A stretch of 52,865 nt of DNA from Flavobacteriales bacterium (GCA_013214205.1 JABSPQ010000256.1:1-52865), one strand, 5' to 3'. Counted from the first letter of the stretch, positions 8,484 through 17,710 are shown. Notes: generated by a model from the sequence alone, not told the origin. Made by a program: numbers and translations.

Positions 8484-10969
8484 TTGTTCTTCTTTCTTTT
8501 ATCAAGCGACCTTTTCACGCTTAGATAATCTAGGTAATAAAGCAATTTAATCGAAATACTGTTGGTTTGTGGAGAGGCGAGTGTATTGCTTAAATTGTCG
8601 TGAAACGAGGATAAAACCATATCGTTAGAAGAATAAATGGCATTTTTCCAAACCACAGTAAGTTCACTACCAGGATAAAACACCCATCTGTACGTAATGT
8701 TGAAGTTAAACGCATTGTAACTCTTATTGTAAAGCGAATTTCCCAAACTATCTAACCCTGTAAAATCAGAATCTAATAATTGTCCTTCATCTCCTAAAAT
8801 ATGAAATGACTTATTGTTTATTGTAGACCAGTAATGTCGGAGTCGCAAGGAGATACCCATTCTGTTCGTGAAAATGTATTCAGCATTCAAAATATTTTCG
8901 ATAGTTCGTCTATCCCTTCTTCCAAAAATAATATCGTCAATCGTAGGGTCGTCAGTATTTTGTAAAATGGTATTATCTCCATCATTATCAATGGCAGCAC
9001 CCTCGTTATCTATCTCGTATTTAAACTCTACGCTGTGCTTAATATTAAATCTGTCGTTTATTCGCAGTCTTATTCTAGGCGTAACATCCCAAGAGTGGCG
9101 AGTAATTCCTTTAAAAAAGCCATATCCACCCCATAAATCGCCCGCAATTCTCTTTCTATAATCGGTAGACACAAACCCTTTAACTTCACCAGATTGCTTC
9201 CAAACATAATATCTGCCCCATACTCTTGGTTCAAAATAATCGTAGCCTTGGCTGAAGTGATTAATTTTACCGCCAACTGTTAAAAAGTTGCGGAATACCA
9301 TCTTGTTGCGCAGTGTGGTTGCGGTGTAAGTAAAAATGCTTGGCTTGTAAATTCGGTTGTAATTGGTTTCAAAGCCAGCCTCATAACTAAGCAATCTGCC
9401 TTTAGGCTCGTACATGTTGTAGCTGAAAACACCTGTGTATCTGGCTGTGTTGTTGTTCTGCAAGAAACCCATATCGTTTGGTTCGTAGGTGTCGCTAATT
9501 ATTTGGCTTTCAACTCCGAATTTAAATCGACCTGCTTTCTTTTGAGCGGCGAAGTTGTACAGTGCACCTAAATTTGTGGAATCGGAATAGTAAAGTTGAC
9601 TTAGCGAAGCAAACCCGTTGACGTTGTATATGTTTTTCTTGTTGTTTAAATCAAATTTTAAAGCCGATACGTTGGCATCGTAATAGCTGCCGTTTCTAGT
9701 AACGTTAGTATTTATAAAGGATACAGAAGAATTGTTTTTTAAATTTTGATCTAGAATTAAAGTGTTGTAATTGGTGAGCGGGTCAACCAATTCGTAACGT
9801 TCTTCACCATTTGCATCTTCTACTTTAGCGTTTAATTCGTTTGTAATTCCATTAATTATTCCAATTCCCAATCCGTTTTTTGTCCGACCTGTAATTTTAG
9901 ATACGTTCAAAATTTGACTGTCGGAATAGGTTTCTTTTACTGTTTCGCCATCTTCTGCATCATAAACTTGAAGTACGCTACCACCAATTCTTCGAGAGTA
10001 AAACATCATTTTGGCTTTATTAAACAGCTCGTTTCCTTCTGTGAAAAAGGGTCGACGTTCATCAAATTGAACTTCAAAAGGAGAGAGGTTCAACACTTGA
10101 TTATCGGATTGCACTTGACCAAAATCAGGAATCAAAGTCATATCTAAAGTAAAAGCTTCGTTAAAACCATACTTTAAATCCATTCCGCCTCTAATAATTT
10201 TCGACCATTGGTTGTCGGTATTGTTTTCTATATAGCTCGAAACATAAGGTGTGAGTGAAAGCCGAAGAGGAGGCTCAATGTTTTTTAAACCCAGAAGATC
10301 ACCGTTTTGAAGCATAAATCCATTAATCTCAGGATTAACATTGTTCCAAAAACTAGTTTCCCTGTGTCTTCTAATTTTTCTAATAAAGTTGATTCCCCAA
10401 TCCTGAACTTCTATTTTAGGAAAGCGAATAGCCGAATAAGGAATTTCCATTTCGACATACCAGTTTTTATCATCAATGGTCACTTTGCTAATCCAAACTG
10501 CGTCCCATGCTACTTCCATACCATTGCTTGAAAATCGGCCATCCCATTGTACACCCGTTGGATGTACTGCAAATCCATATCCGTTCTGATCGTCGTTGTA
10601 GGTATCTATAATGATGCCGAAAACATCTGTATTTTCTTCATTATCTCGCTGACTAAATTGCCTTAGAATACTGTCGTTTGATACATCGTACATCGTTGCT
10701 CCTATATAAAGCGCGTAGTCGGTATACAAAACCTTTACCTCTGTTTTTTGTGCGGATGCTTTACCCGGATTCGGACTGTTTTGGATAAAGTCTGTTGCGA
10801 TGGGAGCTGTTTTCCAAACTTCATCATCAAGAATTCCATCAATTTTTGGTGAAGTTTTAATGGAAACTGCTGTTAAGTTATTTCGTATTACAATCATAGA
10901 ATCAGTGGTTTGTGAAAATCCTGATTTGACTAAAATGAAACTGATTAGAATTATTAGCTTAACTCGCAT
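8480..10969 (-). CDS. DUF5916 outer-membrane protein with CBM9-like N-terminal domain
   Basis: The product is 829 residues when started at the ATG at 10967-10969, which places a signal peptide (M-R-V-K-L-I-I-L-I-S, ending G-F-S-Q) at the N-terminus. The first 200 mature residues have the CBM9-like domain landmarks S-P-K-I-D-G-I-L-D-D-E-V-W, a later Y-I-G-A-T-M-Y-D, and N-P-F/V-H-P-T-G style turns. The rest alternates aromatic and polar residues in repeated strands, as in a large beta-barrel (F-F-T-E-G-N-E-L-F-N is typical of the family). Such proteins are widespread in Bacteroidota outer membranes; their function is not established and sugar or peptide handling has been proposed. It is cotranscribed with the Nudix gene through a 4-base overlap. 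Confidence 0.88.
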   Translation of the reverse strand: MRVKLIILISFILVKSGFSQTTDSMIVIRNNLTAVSIKTSPKIDGILDDEVWKTAPIATDFIQNSPNPGKASAQKTEVKVLYTDYALYIGATMYDVSNDSILRQFSQRDNEENTDVFGIIIDTYNDDQNGYGFAVHPTGVQWDGRFSSNGMEVAWDAVWISKVTIDDKNWYVEMEIPYSAIRFPKIEVQDWGINFIRKIRRHRETSFWNNVNPEINGFMLQNGDLLGLKNIEPPLRLSLTPYVSSYIENNTDNQWSKIIRGGMDLKYGFNEAFTLDMTLIPDFGQVQSDNQVLNLSPFEVQFDERRPFFTEGNELFNKAKMMFYSRRIGGSVLQVYDAEDGETVKETYSDSQILNVSKITGRTKNGLGIGIINGITNELNAKVEDANGEERYELVDPLTNYNTLILDQNLKNNSSVSFINTNVTRNGSYYDANVSALKFDLNNKKNIYNVNGFASLSQLYYSDSTNLGALYNFAAQKKAGRFKFGVESQIISDTYEPNDMGFLQNNNTARYTGVFSYNMYEPKGRLLSYEAGFETNYNRIYKPSIFTYTATTLRNKMVFRNFLTVGGKINHFSQGYDYFEPRVWGRYYVWKQSGEVKGFVSTDYRKRIAGDLWGGYGFFKGITRHSWDVTPRIRLRINDRFNIKHSVEFKYEIDNEGAAIDNDGDNTILQNTDDPTIDDIIFGRRDRRTIENILNAEYIFTNRMGISLRLRHYWSTINNKSFHILGDEGQLLDSDFTGLDSLGNSLYNKSYNAFNFNITYRWVFYPGSELTVVWKNAIYSSNDMVLSSFHDNLSNTLASPQTNSISIKLLYYLDYLSVKRSLDKRKKNK

Positions 10970-10995
10970 TGAATTATAATGTGTCGGAATCCGCG

Positions 10996-11003
10996 CAAAA
11001 TTA
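10996..11003 (-). promoter_or_regulatory. candidate -7 box of the DUF5916 gene
   Basis: On the minus strand this reads TAATTTTG, a match to TAnnTTTG, 27 bases before the proposed ATG at 10969. It also supports the shorter start, because the longer open frame begins upstream of this box. No clear -33 TTG was found at the expected distance. Confidence 0.35.
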
Positions 11004-11071
11004 CATAAACTATGCTGGGTGTTTAAGCTAAGACAGTTTCTTTTTATACTTTTACTTGAAGCAAATCCCAA

Positions 11072-11079
11072 TAAATTTG
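11072..11079 (+). promoter_or_regulatory. candidate -7 box immediately before the glutathione peroxidase gene
   Basis: TAAATTTG matches the TAnnTTTG consensus and ends only four bases before the ATG at 11084. If it is used, the transcript would begin at or near the start codon and be leaderless. No convincing -33 element is seen, so chance in AT-rich DNA is possible. Confidence 0.25.
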
Positions 11080-11083
11080 CACT

Positions 11084-11653
11084 ATGCGTAACGTATTGAT
11101 GGTTTTTATTTTTCTACTGAGCTTAACCTCTCTAAGTTATGGTCAGGTAAAACCAGCTAGCGAAAAACCTATGGAGCGTAGCATCTACGATTTTAAGGTA
11201 AAAGACATTTCTGGTAACGATTTCGATTTCGCTTCTTTAAAAGGAAAGAAATTTATGATTGTAAACACAGCATCTAAATGTGGATACACAGGCCAATACG
11301 AAGAATTGCAAAAACTCTATGAAACATATAAAGACAGTGGATTTGTAATCATCAGTTTCCCATCTGCTAGTTTCGGTCAGGAATTTAAGACAGATAAAAA
11401 GATCAAGAAATTCTGTGATAAAAAATATGGAATTACGTTCCCTATGATGTCGAAAACATCAGTAACGGGAGGAGAGATACATCCAATATATAAGTTTTTA
11501 ACGGATAGCACTCAGGGCGTAAGCGAAAGTGACGGCGTTGATTGGAACTTTCAAAAATACTTGATAGATGTGAATGGTCACATGTACAAAAAAATATCTC
11601 CAGAAACTTCTCCTGCAACACTCGAGGTAATTGAGTGGATAGTGGAAGAGTAA
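11084..11653 (+). CDS. exported glutathione peroxidase-like thiol peroxidase
   Basis: The 189-residue protein has a signal peptide (hydrophobic core then S-Y-G-Q) and a complete GPx fold. The peroxidatic cysteine is Cys66 in N-T-A-S-K-C-G-Y-T, and the conserved tryptophan lies in D-W-N-F-Q-K-Y-L. The usual N-Q-F motif with the catalytic glutamine is replaced by S-A-S-F in F-P-S-A-S-F-G-Q-E. Non-selenium bacterial GPx proteins generally use thioredoxin rather than glutathione. It should reduce peroxides in the periplasm. A second copy with a related substitution lies at 19257-19814. rlmN begins 17 bases downstream, so the two genes are probably cotranscribed. Confidence 0.9.
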   Translation: MRNVLMVFIFLLSLTSLSYGQVKPASEKPMERSIYDFKVKDISGNDFDFASLKGKKFMIVNTASKCGYTGQYEELQKLYETYKDSGFVIISFPSASFGQEFKTDKKIKKFCDKKYGITFPMMSKTSVTGGEIHPIYKFLTDSTQGVSESDGVDWNFQKYLIDVNGHMYKKISPETSPATLEVIEWIVEE

Positions 11654-11669
11654 TTCAGTCTTTAAATTC

Positions 11670-12746
11670 ATGGATTCTTTAAGAATTAATAAAATAGTAG
11701 CCGATAATGGCTTGCCGAAATTTCGGAAGGGACAGTTAACGAAAGCATTTTTTAGCGAAGCTGTAGATAGCTTTAATGAGATCACTACGTTTTCCAAAGA
11801 CCTTAGAGAAAAATTGACGGAACAAGAAAATGTTCTGACTGTTACGCTACATAAATTGTATTCTTCAACTGCTAAGAACGCCCACAAGGCCTTATTGAAA
11901 CTAGAGGATGGCAAACTAATAGAAACTGTATTATTGAATCCTAAACCTGGCTTATGGACTACTTGCATTAGTAGTCAGATTGGTTGTGCTTTAGCTTGCG
12001 ACTTCTGCGCAACAGGAACGATGGGATGGATTAGGAATTTGACTTCGGAAGAGATTACTGACCAAGTGTTGTTTTGGAGGTTTTTTATGAAGCAAGAATT
12101 AAAAGATATTCAGCTGAATAATGTGGTGTACATGGGAATGGGGGAGCCTCTGCACAACAAAAAGGAAGTTTTTAAAAGCTTGGACGAGTTAATGAATCCG
12201 GATACTTTTAATATGGGCGCACGACATTTGTCTGTTTCTACCGTTGGTTTGTTACCTGCTATGAAGGAGCTTACAGATAAATATCCTCAAGTTAATTTGG
12301 CCATTTCTTTCCACGCACCAAACGACGAAATTAGATTGGGCATGATGCCGATTAACAAGCCTTACCCAATTGATAAATTATTGGAAGGGATTGCGTACCA
12401 CCTTGACAAAACGAATAGAAAGATTTTTATTGAATACATTCTATTGGATGGTAAAAACGATAGTGAAGCCAATGCCTTTGAATTGGGCAGAAAGTTGAAA
12501 ACTCTTGGTAAAAAACATTTGATTCACATCAACTTAATTGTCTACAACAAAACAGATAAAGACTTGGAAGCAACTTCAAGAGATCAAGCTCAATTATTTA
12601 AAAGAAAAATCGAAGAGCAAGGTTTGTCTATTACCATTCGTAAGAACTTAGGTCGTGATATCCATGGTGCATGCGGTCAGCTGGCACTTAAAGAGCCAAA
12701 TTCTGTTAAGGCTACCAGATCTAGTATTGAAGAAATTCTAAAATAA
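11670..12746 (+). CDS. rlmN: 23S rRNA (adenine(2503)-C(2))-methyltransferase RlmN
   Basis: This radical-SAM enzyme methylates A2503 of 23S rRNA and A37 of some tRNAs. The CxxxCxxC iron-sulfur motif is at Cys106, Cys110 and Cys113 (Q-I-G-C-A-L-A-C-D-F-C-A-T-G). The M-G-M-G-E-P-L segment that binds SAM follows, and the methyl-carrying cysteine is at about residue 335 in H-G-A-C-G-Q-L. The 358-residue length is normal for RlmN, and the G-M-G-E-P-L plus C-terminal Cys separate it from other radical-SAM proteins. The Cfr homologue is very similar, but housekeeping RlmN is by far the likelier assignment. Confidence 0.95.
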   Translation: MDSLRINKIVADNGLPKFRKGQLTKAFFSEAVDSFNEITTFSKDLREKLTEQENVLTVTLHKLYSSTAKNAHKALLKLEDGKLIETVLLNPKPGLWTTCISSQIGCALACDFCATGTMGWIRNLTSEEITDQVLFWRFFMKQELKDIQLNNVVYMGMGEPLHNKKEVFKSLDELMNPDTFNMGARHLSVSTVGLLPAMKELTDKYPQVNLAISFHAPNDEIRLGMMPINKPYPIDKLLEGIAYHLDKTNRKIFIEYILLDGKNDSEANAFELGRKLKTLGKKHLIHINLIVYNKTDKDLEATSRDQAQLFKRKIEEQGLSITIRKNLGRDIHGACGQLALKEPNSVKATRSSIEEILK

Positions 12747-12839
12747 ATAATAGCAAGGTTTCCTCGTTCCAGGTTGTAAACTTGAAACAGCATTAGGGTG
12801 AAAATAAACTTGGTATAGCTGCGCTTTGCGCATTTATCA

Positions 12840-12864
12840 CTCCTCTCTATTTTTTAGAGAGGAG
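12840..12864. repeat. palindromic element with a 10-bp stem
   Basis: CTCCTCTCTA and TAGAGAGGAG form a perfect 10-bp stem around a T5 loop and are followed by AAGGTAGGTGAG. No T-run follows on either strand, so it is a poor intrinsic terminator. It resembles the small palindromic intergenic repeats of many Bacteroidota genomes. Only one copy is seen in this window, so the repeat status is inference. Confidence 0.4.
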
Positions 12865-12880
12865 AAGGTAGGTGAGTCAC

Positions 12881-12916
12881 AAAAAAAGCCCGATCTAGAA
12901 ATCCAGATCGGGCTTT
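12881..12916 (-). terminator. intrinsic terminator after the aminotransferase gene
   Basis: AAAGCCCGATCT (12885-12896) and AGATCGGGCTTT (12905-12916) form a perfect 12-bp stem with an 8-base loop. In the minus direction the stem is followed by a run of seven T (A7 at 12881-12887). It sits 18 bases past the stop of the aminotransferase gene and may also stop plus-strand transcripts coming from rlmN. Confidence 0.85.
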
Positions 12917-12934
12917 AAATTTTAAGCTTATTAA

Positions 12935-14221
12935 CTAGGCTAACTCAGTATTGATACCTTGCATCGCTTCTTTAATAGTAGCTAAAACATGATCAACATT
13001 GTCGGCAGTGAAAGTTAATGGAGGCTGTACTCTAAGTACGTTAGCCGAACCACCAACACCAATTAACACACCTGCCTCACGACAAGCTATTTTGATTGCT
13101 GCAGCTGCTTCAGTATTAGGAGTTTTGTCAGCGTCTTTAATTAAATCAACACCAATCATTAAGCCTCTACCTCTAACGTCGCCCATAATTGGGAACTCGC
13201 CTTGCATTTCTATTAATCCAGCTTTTAATTGCTCACCTCTTGCAGCTGAGTTTTCAATTAAACCATCTTGAAGAACTTCGATGTTAGCTAATGCAGCAGC
13301 ACAACTAACAGCGTTTCCTCCAAATGTAGATAAATGCGAACCAGGAGTAAATGCATCACCAACATCAGCTCTAGCAGTAAAGGCACTTAATGGGAATCCA
13401 GAAGCAATACCTTTAGCCATAGTCATAATGTCTGGTGTAACACCGTAATGATCGATCCCGAACATTTTACCAGTTCTACCAAATCCAGATTGAACCTCAT
13501 CACAGATAAACAAGATGCCTTCTTTTTCTAGCATTTGTTTAACCAATGGGAAGAAGTTGTCTGGCGGAACAATAAGACCACCTTCGCCCATTAAACCTTC
13601 TGCGATAAATGCAGCAACGTTGTTAGCTGTGTGTAATTTAATAGTTTCCATTAATGCTTTAGCAGCTTTCTCACCACATTCTTCTTCTGTTTTAGATCCC
13701 CATGGACATCTGTAAAAGAAAGGAGATTGACTAAATACAGCACCCGGCATGTAAGGGCCACCAGCTATTTTTCTTCCGCTGTTTCCAGTGATAGAAAGCG
13801 TAGCGTAAGTTCTACCGTGGAAGCTGTTTGTTAAAGCAACAAATTCATTTCCGCCAGTGTAGTGCTTAGCTAATCTCATCGCACCTTCAATAGCTTCTGC
13901 TCCACTACTTCCAAAGAAAGATTTTTGTAAGTTACCTGGAGTTATTTCAGCTAATTTTTGAGCTAATTCCCCAGCTCTAGGTTGATAGTAAACATAAGTA
14001 CAAGTATGGATGTATTTATCCATTTGCTCTTTTGCAGCAGCAATTACCTTTGGGTGACCATGCCCAGCATTTACAACTGAGATTCCACTAAAGCAATCTA
14101 AATATTCTTTCCCGTCTGTACCAGTGATTTTAGTATCTGTTGCATCAGCAATTTCAATAGGCTCAAACCCACCTACCATACTAGTAATCAAAAACTCATC
14201 GTATAGTTCTTTTGTCTTCAT
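12935..14221 (-). CDS. class III PLP-dependent aminotransferase
   Basis: The 428-residue protein is a fold-type I, class III aminotransferase. It shows the S-G-A-E-A-I-E-G-A substrate/PLP phosphate region (106-114), H-G-R-T-Y-A (135-140), the D-E-V-Q-S-G-F-G-R-T-G signature with Asp241, and the PLP Schiff-base lysine at Lys270 (M-A-K-G-I-A-S-G-F). It most resembles omega-amino-acid or alanine-glyoxylate type-2 enzymes (4-aminobutyrate, beta-alanine or similar amino donors). The gene upstream encodes a CoA-acylating semialdehyde dehydrogenase, so deamination of beta-alanine or 3-aminoisobutyrate to the matching semialdehyde is a sensible guess. A strong hairpin separates the two genes, so they may be expressed at different levels. 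The exact substrate is not determined. Confidence 0.88.
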   Translation of the reverse strand: MKTKELYDEFLITSMVGGFEPIEIADATDTKITGTDGKEYLDCFSGISVVNAGHGHPKVIAAAKEQMDKYIHTCTYVYYQPRAGELAQKLAEITPGNLQKSFFGSSGAEAIEGAMRLAKHYTGGNEFVALTNSFHGRTYATLSITGNSGRKIAGGPYMPGAVFSQSPFFYRCPWGSKTEEECGEKAAKALMETIKLHTANNVAAFIAEGLMGEGGLIVPPDNFFPLVKQMLEKEGILFICDEVQSGFGRTGKMFGIDHYGVTPDIMTMAKGIASGFPLSAFTARADVGDAFTPGSHLSTFGGNAVSCAAALANIEVLQDGLIENSAARGEQLKAGLIEMQGEFPIMGDVRGRGLMIGVDLIKDADKTPNTEAAAAIKIACREAGVLIGVGGSANVLRVQPPLTFTADNVDHVLATIKEAMQGINTELA

Positions 14222-14249
14222 CTTAAAAATTGTATTCGTGTTAAATTTT

Positions 14250-14297
14250 AAAATAAAATGGGAATTTCCTACCTATAGAAAATTCCCATTTTATTTT
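14250..14297 (-). terminator. strong hairpin between the semialdehyde dehydrogenase and aminotransferase genes
   Basis: An 18-base arm at 14250-14267 (AAAATAAAATGGGAATTT) is perfectly complementary to 14280-14297, with a 12-base loop. It follows the stop codon of the minus-strand dehydrogenase gene by 25 bases, and the descending arm is U-rich in that direction. It should terminate or attenuate transcription before the aminotransferase gene, whose start lies 29 bases beyond. Confidence 0.8.
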
Positions 14298-14321
14298 TCT
14301 TGCTCTTAAATTGAACCTGAG

Positions 14322-15890
14322 TTAGTCTCTGTTAGACATTCCATCCCAAGTACCAACTTTTTCACTCTTAATCTCAGCTGTTTCATCAAACCAAGTAGAA
14401 GTAACATTCTTTTGTTCTGTAAAGAATCTAACTCCATCCTTACCCATACAGTGAAGATCACCGAAGAAAGAATCCTTGTGTCCAGTAAATCCGAAGATAC
14501 TTACAGGAACAGGAATACCTACGTTGATTCCAACCATACCAGCATCAGTTCTTTTAGCGAACTCTCTAGAATAGTATCCGTTTTGCGTGTAAATGGCAGA
14601 ACCATTAGCAAATCGGCTGTTGTTCATTATATTAATTCCTTCTTCAAAATTCTTAACTCTTTTGATACAAAGAACTGGTCCGAAGATTTCTTCAGAACCT
14701 ACAGTCATATCTTCAGTTACGTTATCAAAGATTGTTGGTCCAACCCAGAATCCACCTTCAAGGCCTTCAACAGTTGCACCTCTACCATCTAAAATAAGAT
14801 CAGCGCCTTCTTCAACACCTTTATCAATCCAACCTTCAATGTATTTTTTCTGAGCTCCAGTAACAACAGGACCCATATCTGTAGACTTGTCCATAGCGTC
14901 ACCCATTTTTACTTCCTCAGAGTACTTTTTAAGTAAAGCAACTAATTCGTCAGCAATAGAATCTTCAACAACAATAACTGGTAAAGCCATACATCTGTGA
15001 CCTGCACAACCTGTGTAAGCGTTGATGATACCTCTTGCAGTTCTGTCCATTTTACAATCAGCCAATACCAATGCGTGGTTTTTAGCTTCTGTTAATGCTT
15101 GAACTCTTTTTCCGTGAGCAGCAGCAGTTTTGTAAATGTGTTTTCCAACACCTGTAGAACCTACGAAAGTTACACCAACGATATCTGGGTGCGTTAATAA
15201 AATCTCAGCTTCGTTTCTACTTGCAGTAATAATGTTTAATACACCATCTGGCAAACCTGCTTTCTTCCATAATTCAGCAAACTTAAATACCACTTGTGGA
15301 ACTGGGCTAGCAGCTTTCAATACGAAAGTGTTACCAGTAGCAATACATAAAGGAGCAAACCATCCCATAGGAATCATAGCTGGGAAGTTCCATGGTGCAA
15401 TACCACCGAAAACTCCTAATGACTCATTATAAAGAACAGTGTCATATCCTTGAGATACGTTCATGATTGAATCACCTTTCATTAACTCTGGAATACCAGT
15501 AGCGAATTCAATAACTTCGATAGCTTTAAGAACATCACCTTTAGCTTCGTCCCATTTTTTACCTTCAGATTCAGCAACAATTTGTGTTAATTCATCTAAA
15601 TGCTCATCACATAAAGTCTTTAACTTAAACAATACTTGAATTCTCTTATTAGGAGGAGTATTTGACCAAGAAGGGTATGCAGCCTTAGCAGATGCTATAC
15701 AATCCTCTACTTCCGACGGTAAGCACGTTGGAGCCAAATGAGTAACTTTCCCAGTTGAAGGGTTATAACAATCCATGAATACGTCAGTTTTTGACTCACG
15801 AAATTCATTATCGATAAAATACTTCAATTTTACCGGAGTTCCAGTTGTAGTGGTTTGTCCACCTTCTGTTTGTGTAACTGTATCAGACAT
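14322..15890 (-). CDS. mmsA: CoA-acylating methylmalonate-semialdehyde dehydrogenase
   Basis: The 522-residue protein is an aldehyde dehydrogenase of the CoA-acylating MMSDH/IolA branch. It has G-G-I-A-P-W-N-F-P-A-M-I-P near 162-174, the NAD-binding V-G-S-T-G-V-G-K, E-A-K-N-H-A-L-V (MMSDH-type, without the usual ALDH general base glutamate) and the catalytic cysteine Cys300 in A-G-H-R-C-M-A-L-P. It is expected to turn methylmalonate or malonate semialdehyde plus CoA and NAD into propionyl-CoA or acetyl-CoA, in valine, beta-alanine, pyrimidine or inositol breakdown. The adjacent aminotransferase fits beta-alanine or aminoisobutyrate catabolism. The first 20 residues are a Thr/Gly-rich extension. 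Confidence 0.9.
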   Translation of the reverse strand: MSDTVTQTEGGQTTTTGTPVKLKYFIDNEFRESKTDVFMDCYNPSTGKVTHLAPTCLPSEVEDCIASAKAAYPSWSNTPPNKRIQVLFKLKTLCDEHLDELTQIVAESEGKKWDEAKGDVLKAIEVIEFATGIPELMKGDSIMNVSQGYDTVLYNESLGVFGGIAPWNFPAMIPMGWFAPLCIATGNTFVLKAASPVPQVVFKFAELWKKAGLPDGVLNIITASRNEAEILLTHPDIVGVTFVGSTGVGKHIYKTAAAHGKRVQALTEAKNHALVLADCKMDRTARGIINAYTGCAGHRCMALPVIVVEDSIADELVALLKKYSEEVKMGDAMDKSTDMGPVVTGAQKKYIEGWIDKGVEEGADLILDGRGATVEGLEGGFWVGPTIFDNVTEDMTVGSEEIFGPVLCIKRVKNFEEGINIMNNSRFANGSAIYTQNGYYSREFAKRTDAGMVGINVGIPVPVSIFGFTGHKDSFFGDLHCMGKDGVRFFTEQKNVTSTWFDETAEIKSEKVGTWDGMSNRD

Positions 15891-16268
15891 TTTTTTAATC
15901 TTTTAGTTGTTAAAAAATTATTCTATTAATTAATCGTATTGTAAATCTTTTGCCCTCTTTTTTCAGGGGGACGTAAAGATAATTTTTTTATTAAATAAAC
16001 TAATTTTTTTCAATCTAATTTGACCAGTAAAATATTCTATATTTTCCGCGCCCTATATGGCCTAAGGATAAATGTGTTACCTCTTGTATATTGCTGAATT
16101 GAAACTGCAAGTAAGTACCCTAATAAAAATGCCAACTATACCTTTGGAACTCTGCGTGTTTTGCGAATAGATTTATTCTGGTAAATATTCAATTGAGCAA
16201 TAATTTGCACGATTTTTGTGTTTGATCGATTTCAATAAATGAAATTCTAATTGAATGTCTAAATTTGA
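15891..16268. other. intergenic region between divergent genes
   Basis: No gene is supported here. The stretch is AT-rich and must hold the promoters of the dehydrogenase gene (minus) and the thioredoxin-like gene (plus). Two plus-strand TAnnTTTG matches are visible, TACCTTTG at 16139-16146 and TAAATTTG at 16260-16267. No conserved RNA structure was recognised. Confidence 0.6.
16260..16267 (+). promoter_or_regulatory. candidate -7 box of the TlpA-like gene
   Basis: TAAATTTG fits TAnnTTTG. If used, transcription would begin a few bases after 16269, making the ATG at 16290 the first usable start. There is no good -33 element. Confidence 0.3.
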
Positions 16269-16289
16269 ATGTCGATAAAAACAAGCTCA

Positions 16290-17705
16290 ATGCAAACTCT
16301 GAAGTATTTCACAATGTTATTATTCGTGCTAATGGTAGCAGCCACGACCACTGCACAAGCGGGTAAAGCAAAGAAAGGACATAAAATAGATGTTACTATT
16401 CATGGCCTAGCAGACTCTACAGTTTTCTTGGCACACTATGAAGGGAGCAGAATGTATTACTCTGATACTGCGCAAATAGATAGTAAGGGGAATTTTACTT
16501 TTAGCGGCGACGAGCCTTTAAATGTGGGAATCTATGCTATTGTGTACAGTGGTATGAAGCTGTTTGAGTTTATTGTAAACGAACAGCAATTGCGTTTTGA
16601 AACAAACTCTTCGGCTTATATGAAGGATCTTAAAATGATCAATTCGGTAGAGAATCAAGTTTTTTATGATTGGCAAATGCTGAAAGCGCGCAATGCTAAT
16701 AAGGCAATAGAGATTCAAGCCAAATTGGATACCTTAATGGTAGGCGAGGATTCCGTTAGGTTTTTTAATACTCAGTTGATGGTATTGGATAGGGCTGTTA
16801 ACGATCATATAGCTACTATATATAGAGATCACCCCGATTTATTTGTAACTGTATTAATAAAAGCTTTGGATGGGGTAGGAGTACCCGAAATTCCAACGTT
16901 GCCGAATGGGAAAAAAGATTCGACATTTACCTATCGCTATACTAAAGAGCATTTTTTCGACCATATCGATCTTTCCGATTCGCGATTAATCGCATGTCCT
17001 GTTCTGAGTAATAGAGTTAGTTATTATTTAAGTTCTCTAACAGTTCAGCATCCCGATTCGATTATTGAAAGTTTGGATAAGGTGATAAAACTGACAAATG
17101 GTAATTATGATACATTCAAATACATCGTATCTTATTTTGCCAATAAATACGAGCGTTCGAACAGAATGGGAAACGATGCCATTTTTGTACACATGGTAGA
17201 CACGTATTACAGTACAGGTTTGGTTGATTGGGTTGAAAAGGAGCAAATAGAAAAGATCGTTAGTCGTGCCAATGAAATGCGACCTATGCTAATTGGGAAT
17301 TTGGTAACCGACTTAAATCTTAAGAACGCAATGGGCAAGTACATGTCTATATATGATGTGAAAGCCAAGTTTACAATATTGTGGTTTTGGGATCCCGACT
17401 GCGGGCATTGTAAGGAGGCCACACCGCAGCTGGTTGAACTAATGAAAGATTACGATAGCAAGGATGTGCAAGTTTATGCAATCGGAATTATGAAGGAGAA
17501 GGAGCCATGGCTTAAGTTTATTGAAGAGAAGAAAATGACTTGGATTAATGTAGAGGACACGGATCTTAAAAGTAACCTGCGACATTACTACGATCTTAAA
17601 AGCACGCCACTCTTGATTTTGTTGGATGATAAGAAGAAAATTGTTGCGAAGAAAGTAAAGATTGAAACGCTTGGCGAAATATTGAAGCAGGTTATGGAGC
17701 TATAA
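16290..17705 (+). CDS. TlpA/ResA-like thioredoxin-fold protein with DUF4369-like N-terminal domain
   Basis: From the ATG at 16290 the protein is 471 residues with a signal peptide (L-L-F-V-L-M-V-A-A, ending T-A-Q-A). An in-frame ATG at 16269 would add seven residues and cannot be excluded. The first mature block (I-D-V-T-I-H-G-L-A-D-S-T-V-F-L-A-H-Y) is the beta-rich DUF4369-type domain often fused to thioredoxins in Bacteroidota. A helical middle part follows. The C-terminal thioredoxin fold has W-F-W-D-P-D-C-G-H-C (cysteines at about 371 and 374) and a cis-proline in K-S-T-P-L-L. It should act on thiols in the periplasm, for example in cytochrome maturation or disulfide repair. Its 3' end is 5 bases from the convergent glycosyltransferase gene. 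Confidence 0.85.
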   Translation: MQTLKYFTMLLFVLMVAATTTAQAGKAKKGHKIDVTIHGLADSTVFLAHYEGSRMYYSDTAQIDSKGNFTFSGDEPLNVGIYAIVYSGMKLFEFIVNEQQLRFETNSSAYMKDLKMINSVENQVFYDWQMLKARNANKAIEIQAKLDTLMVGEDSVRFFNTQLMVLDRAVNDHIATIYRDHPDLFVTVLIKALDGVGVPEIPTLPNGKKDSTFTYRYTKEHFFDHIDLSDSRLIACPVLSNRVSYYLSSLTVQHPDSIIESLDKVIKLTNGNYDTFKYIVSYFANKYERSNRMGNDAIFVHMVDTYYSTGLVDWVEKEQIEKIVSRANEMRPMLIGNLVTDLNLKNAMGKYMSIYDVKAKFTILWFWDPDCGHCKEATPQLVELMKDYDSKDVQVYAIGIMKEKEPWLKFIEEKKMTWINVEDTDLKSNLRHYYDLKSTPLLILLDDKKKIVAKKVKIETLGEILKQVMEL

Positions 17706-17710
17706 AATTT

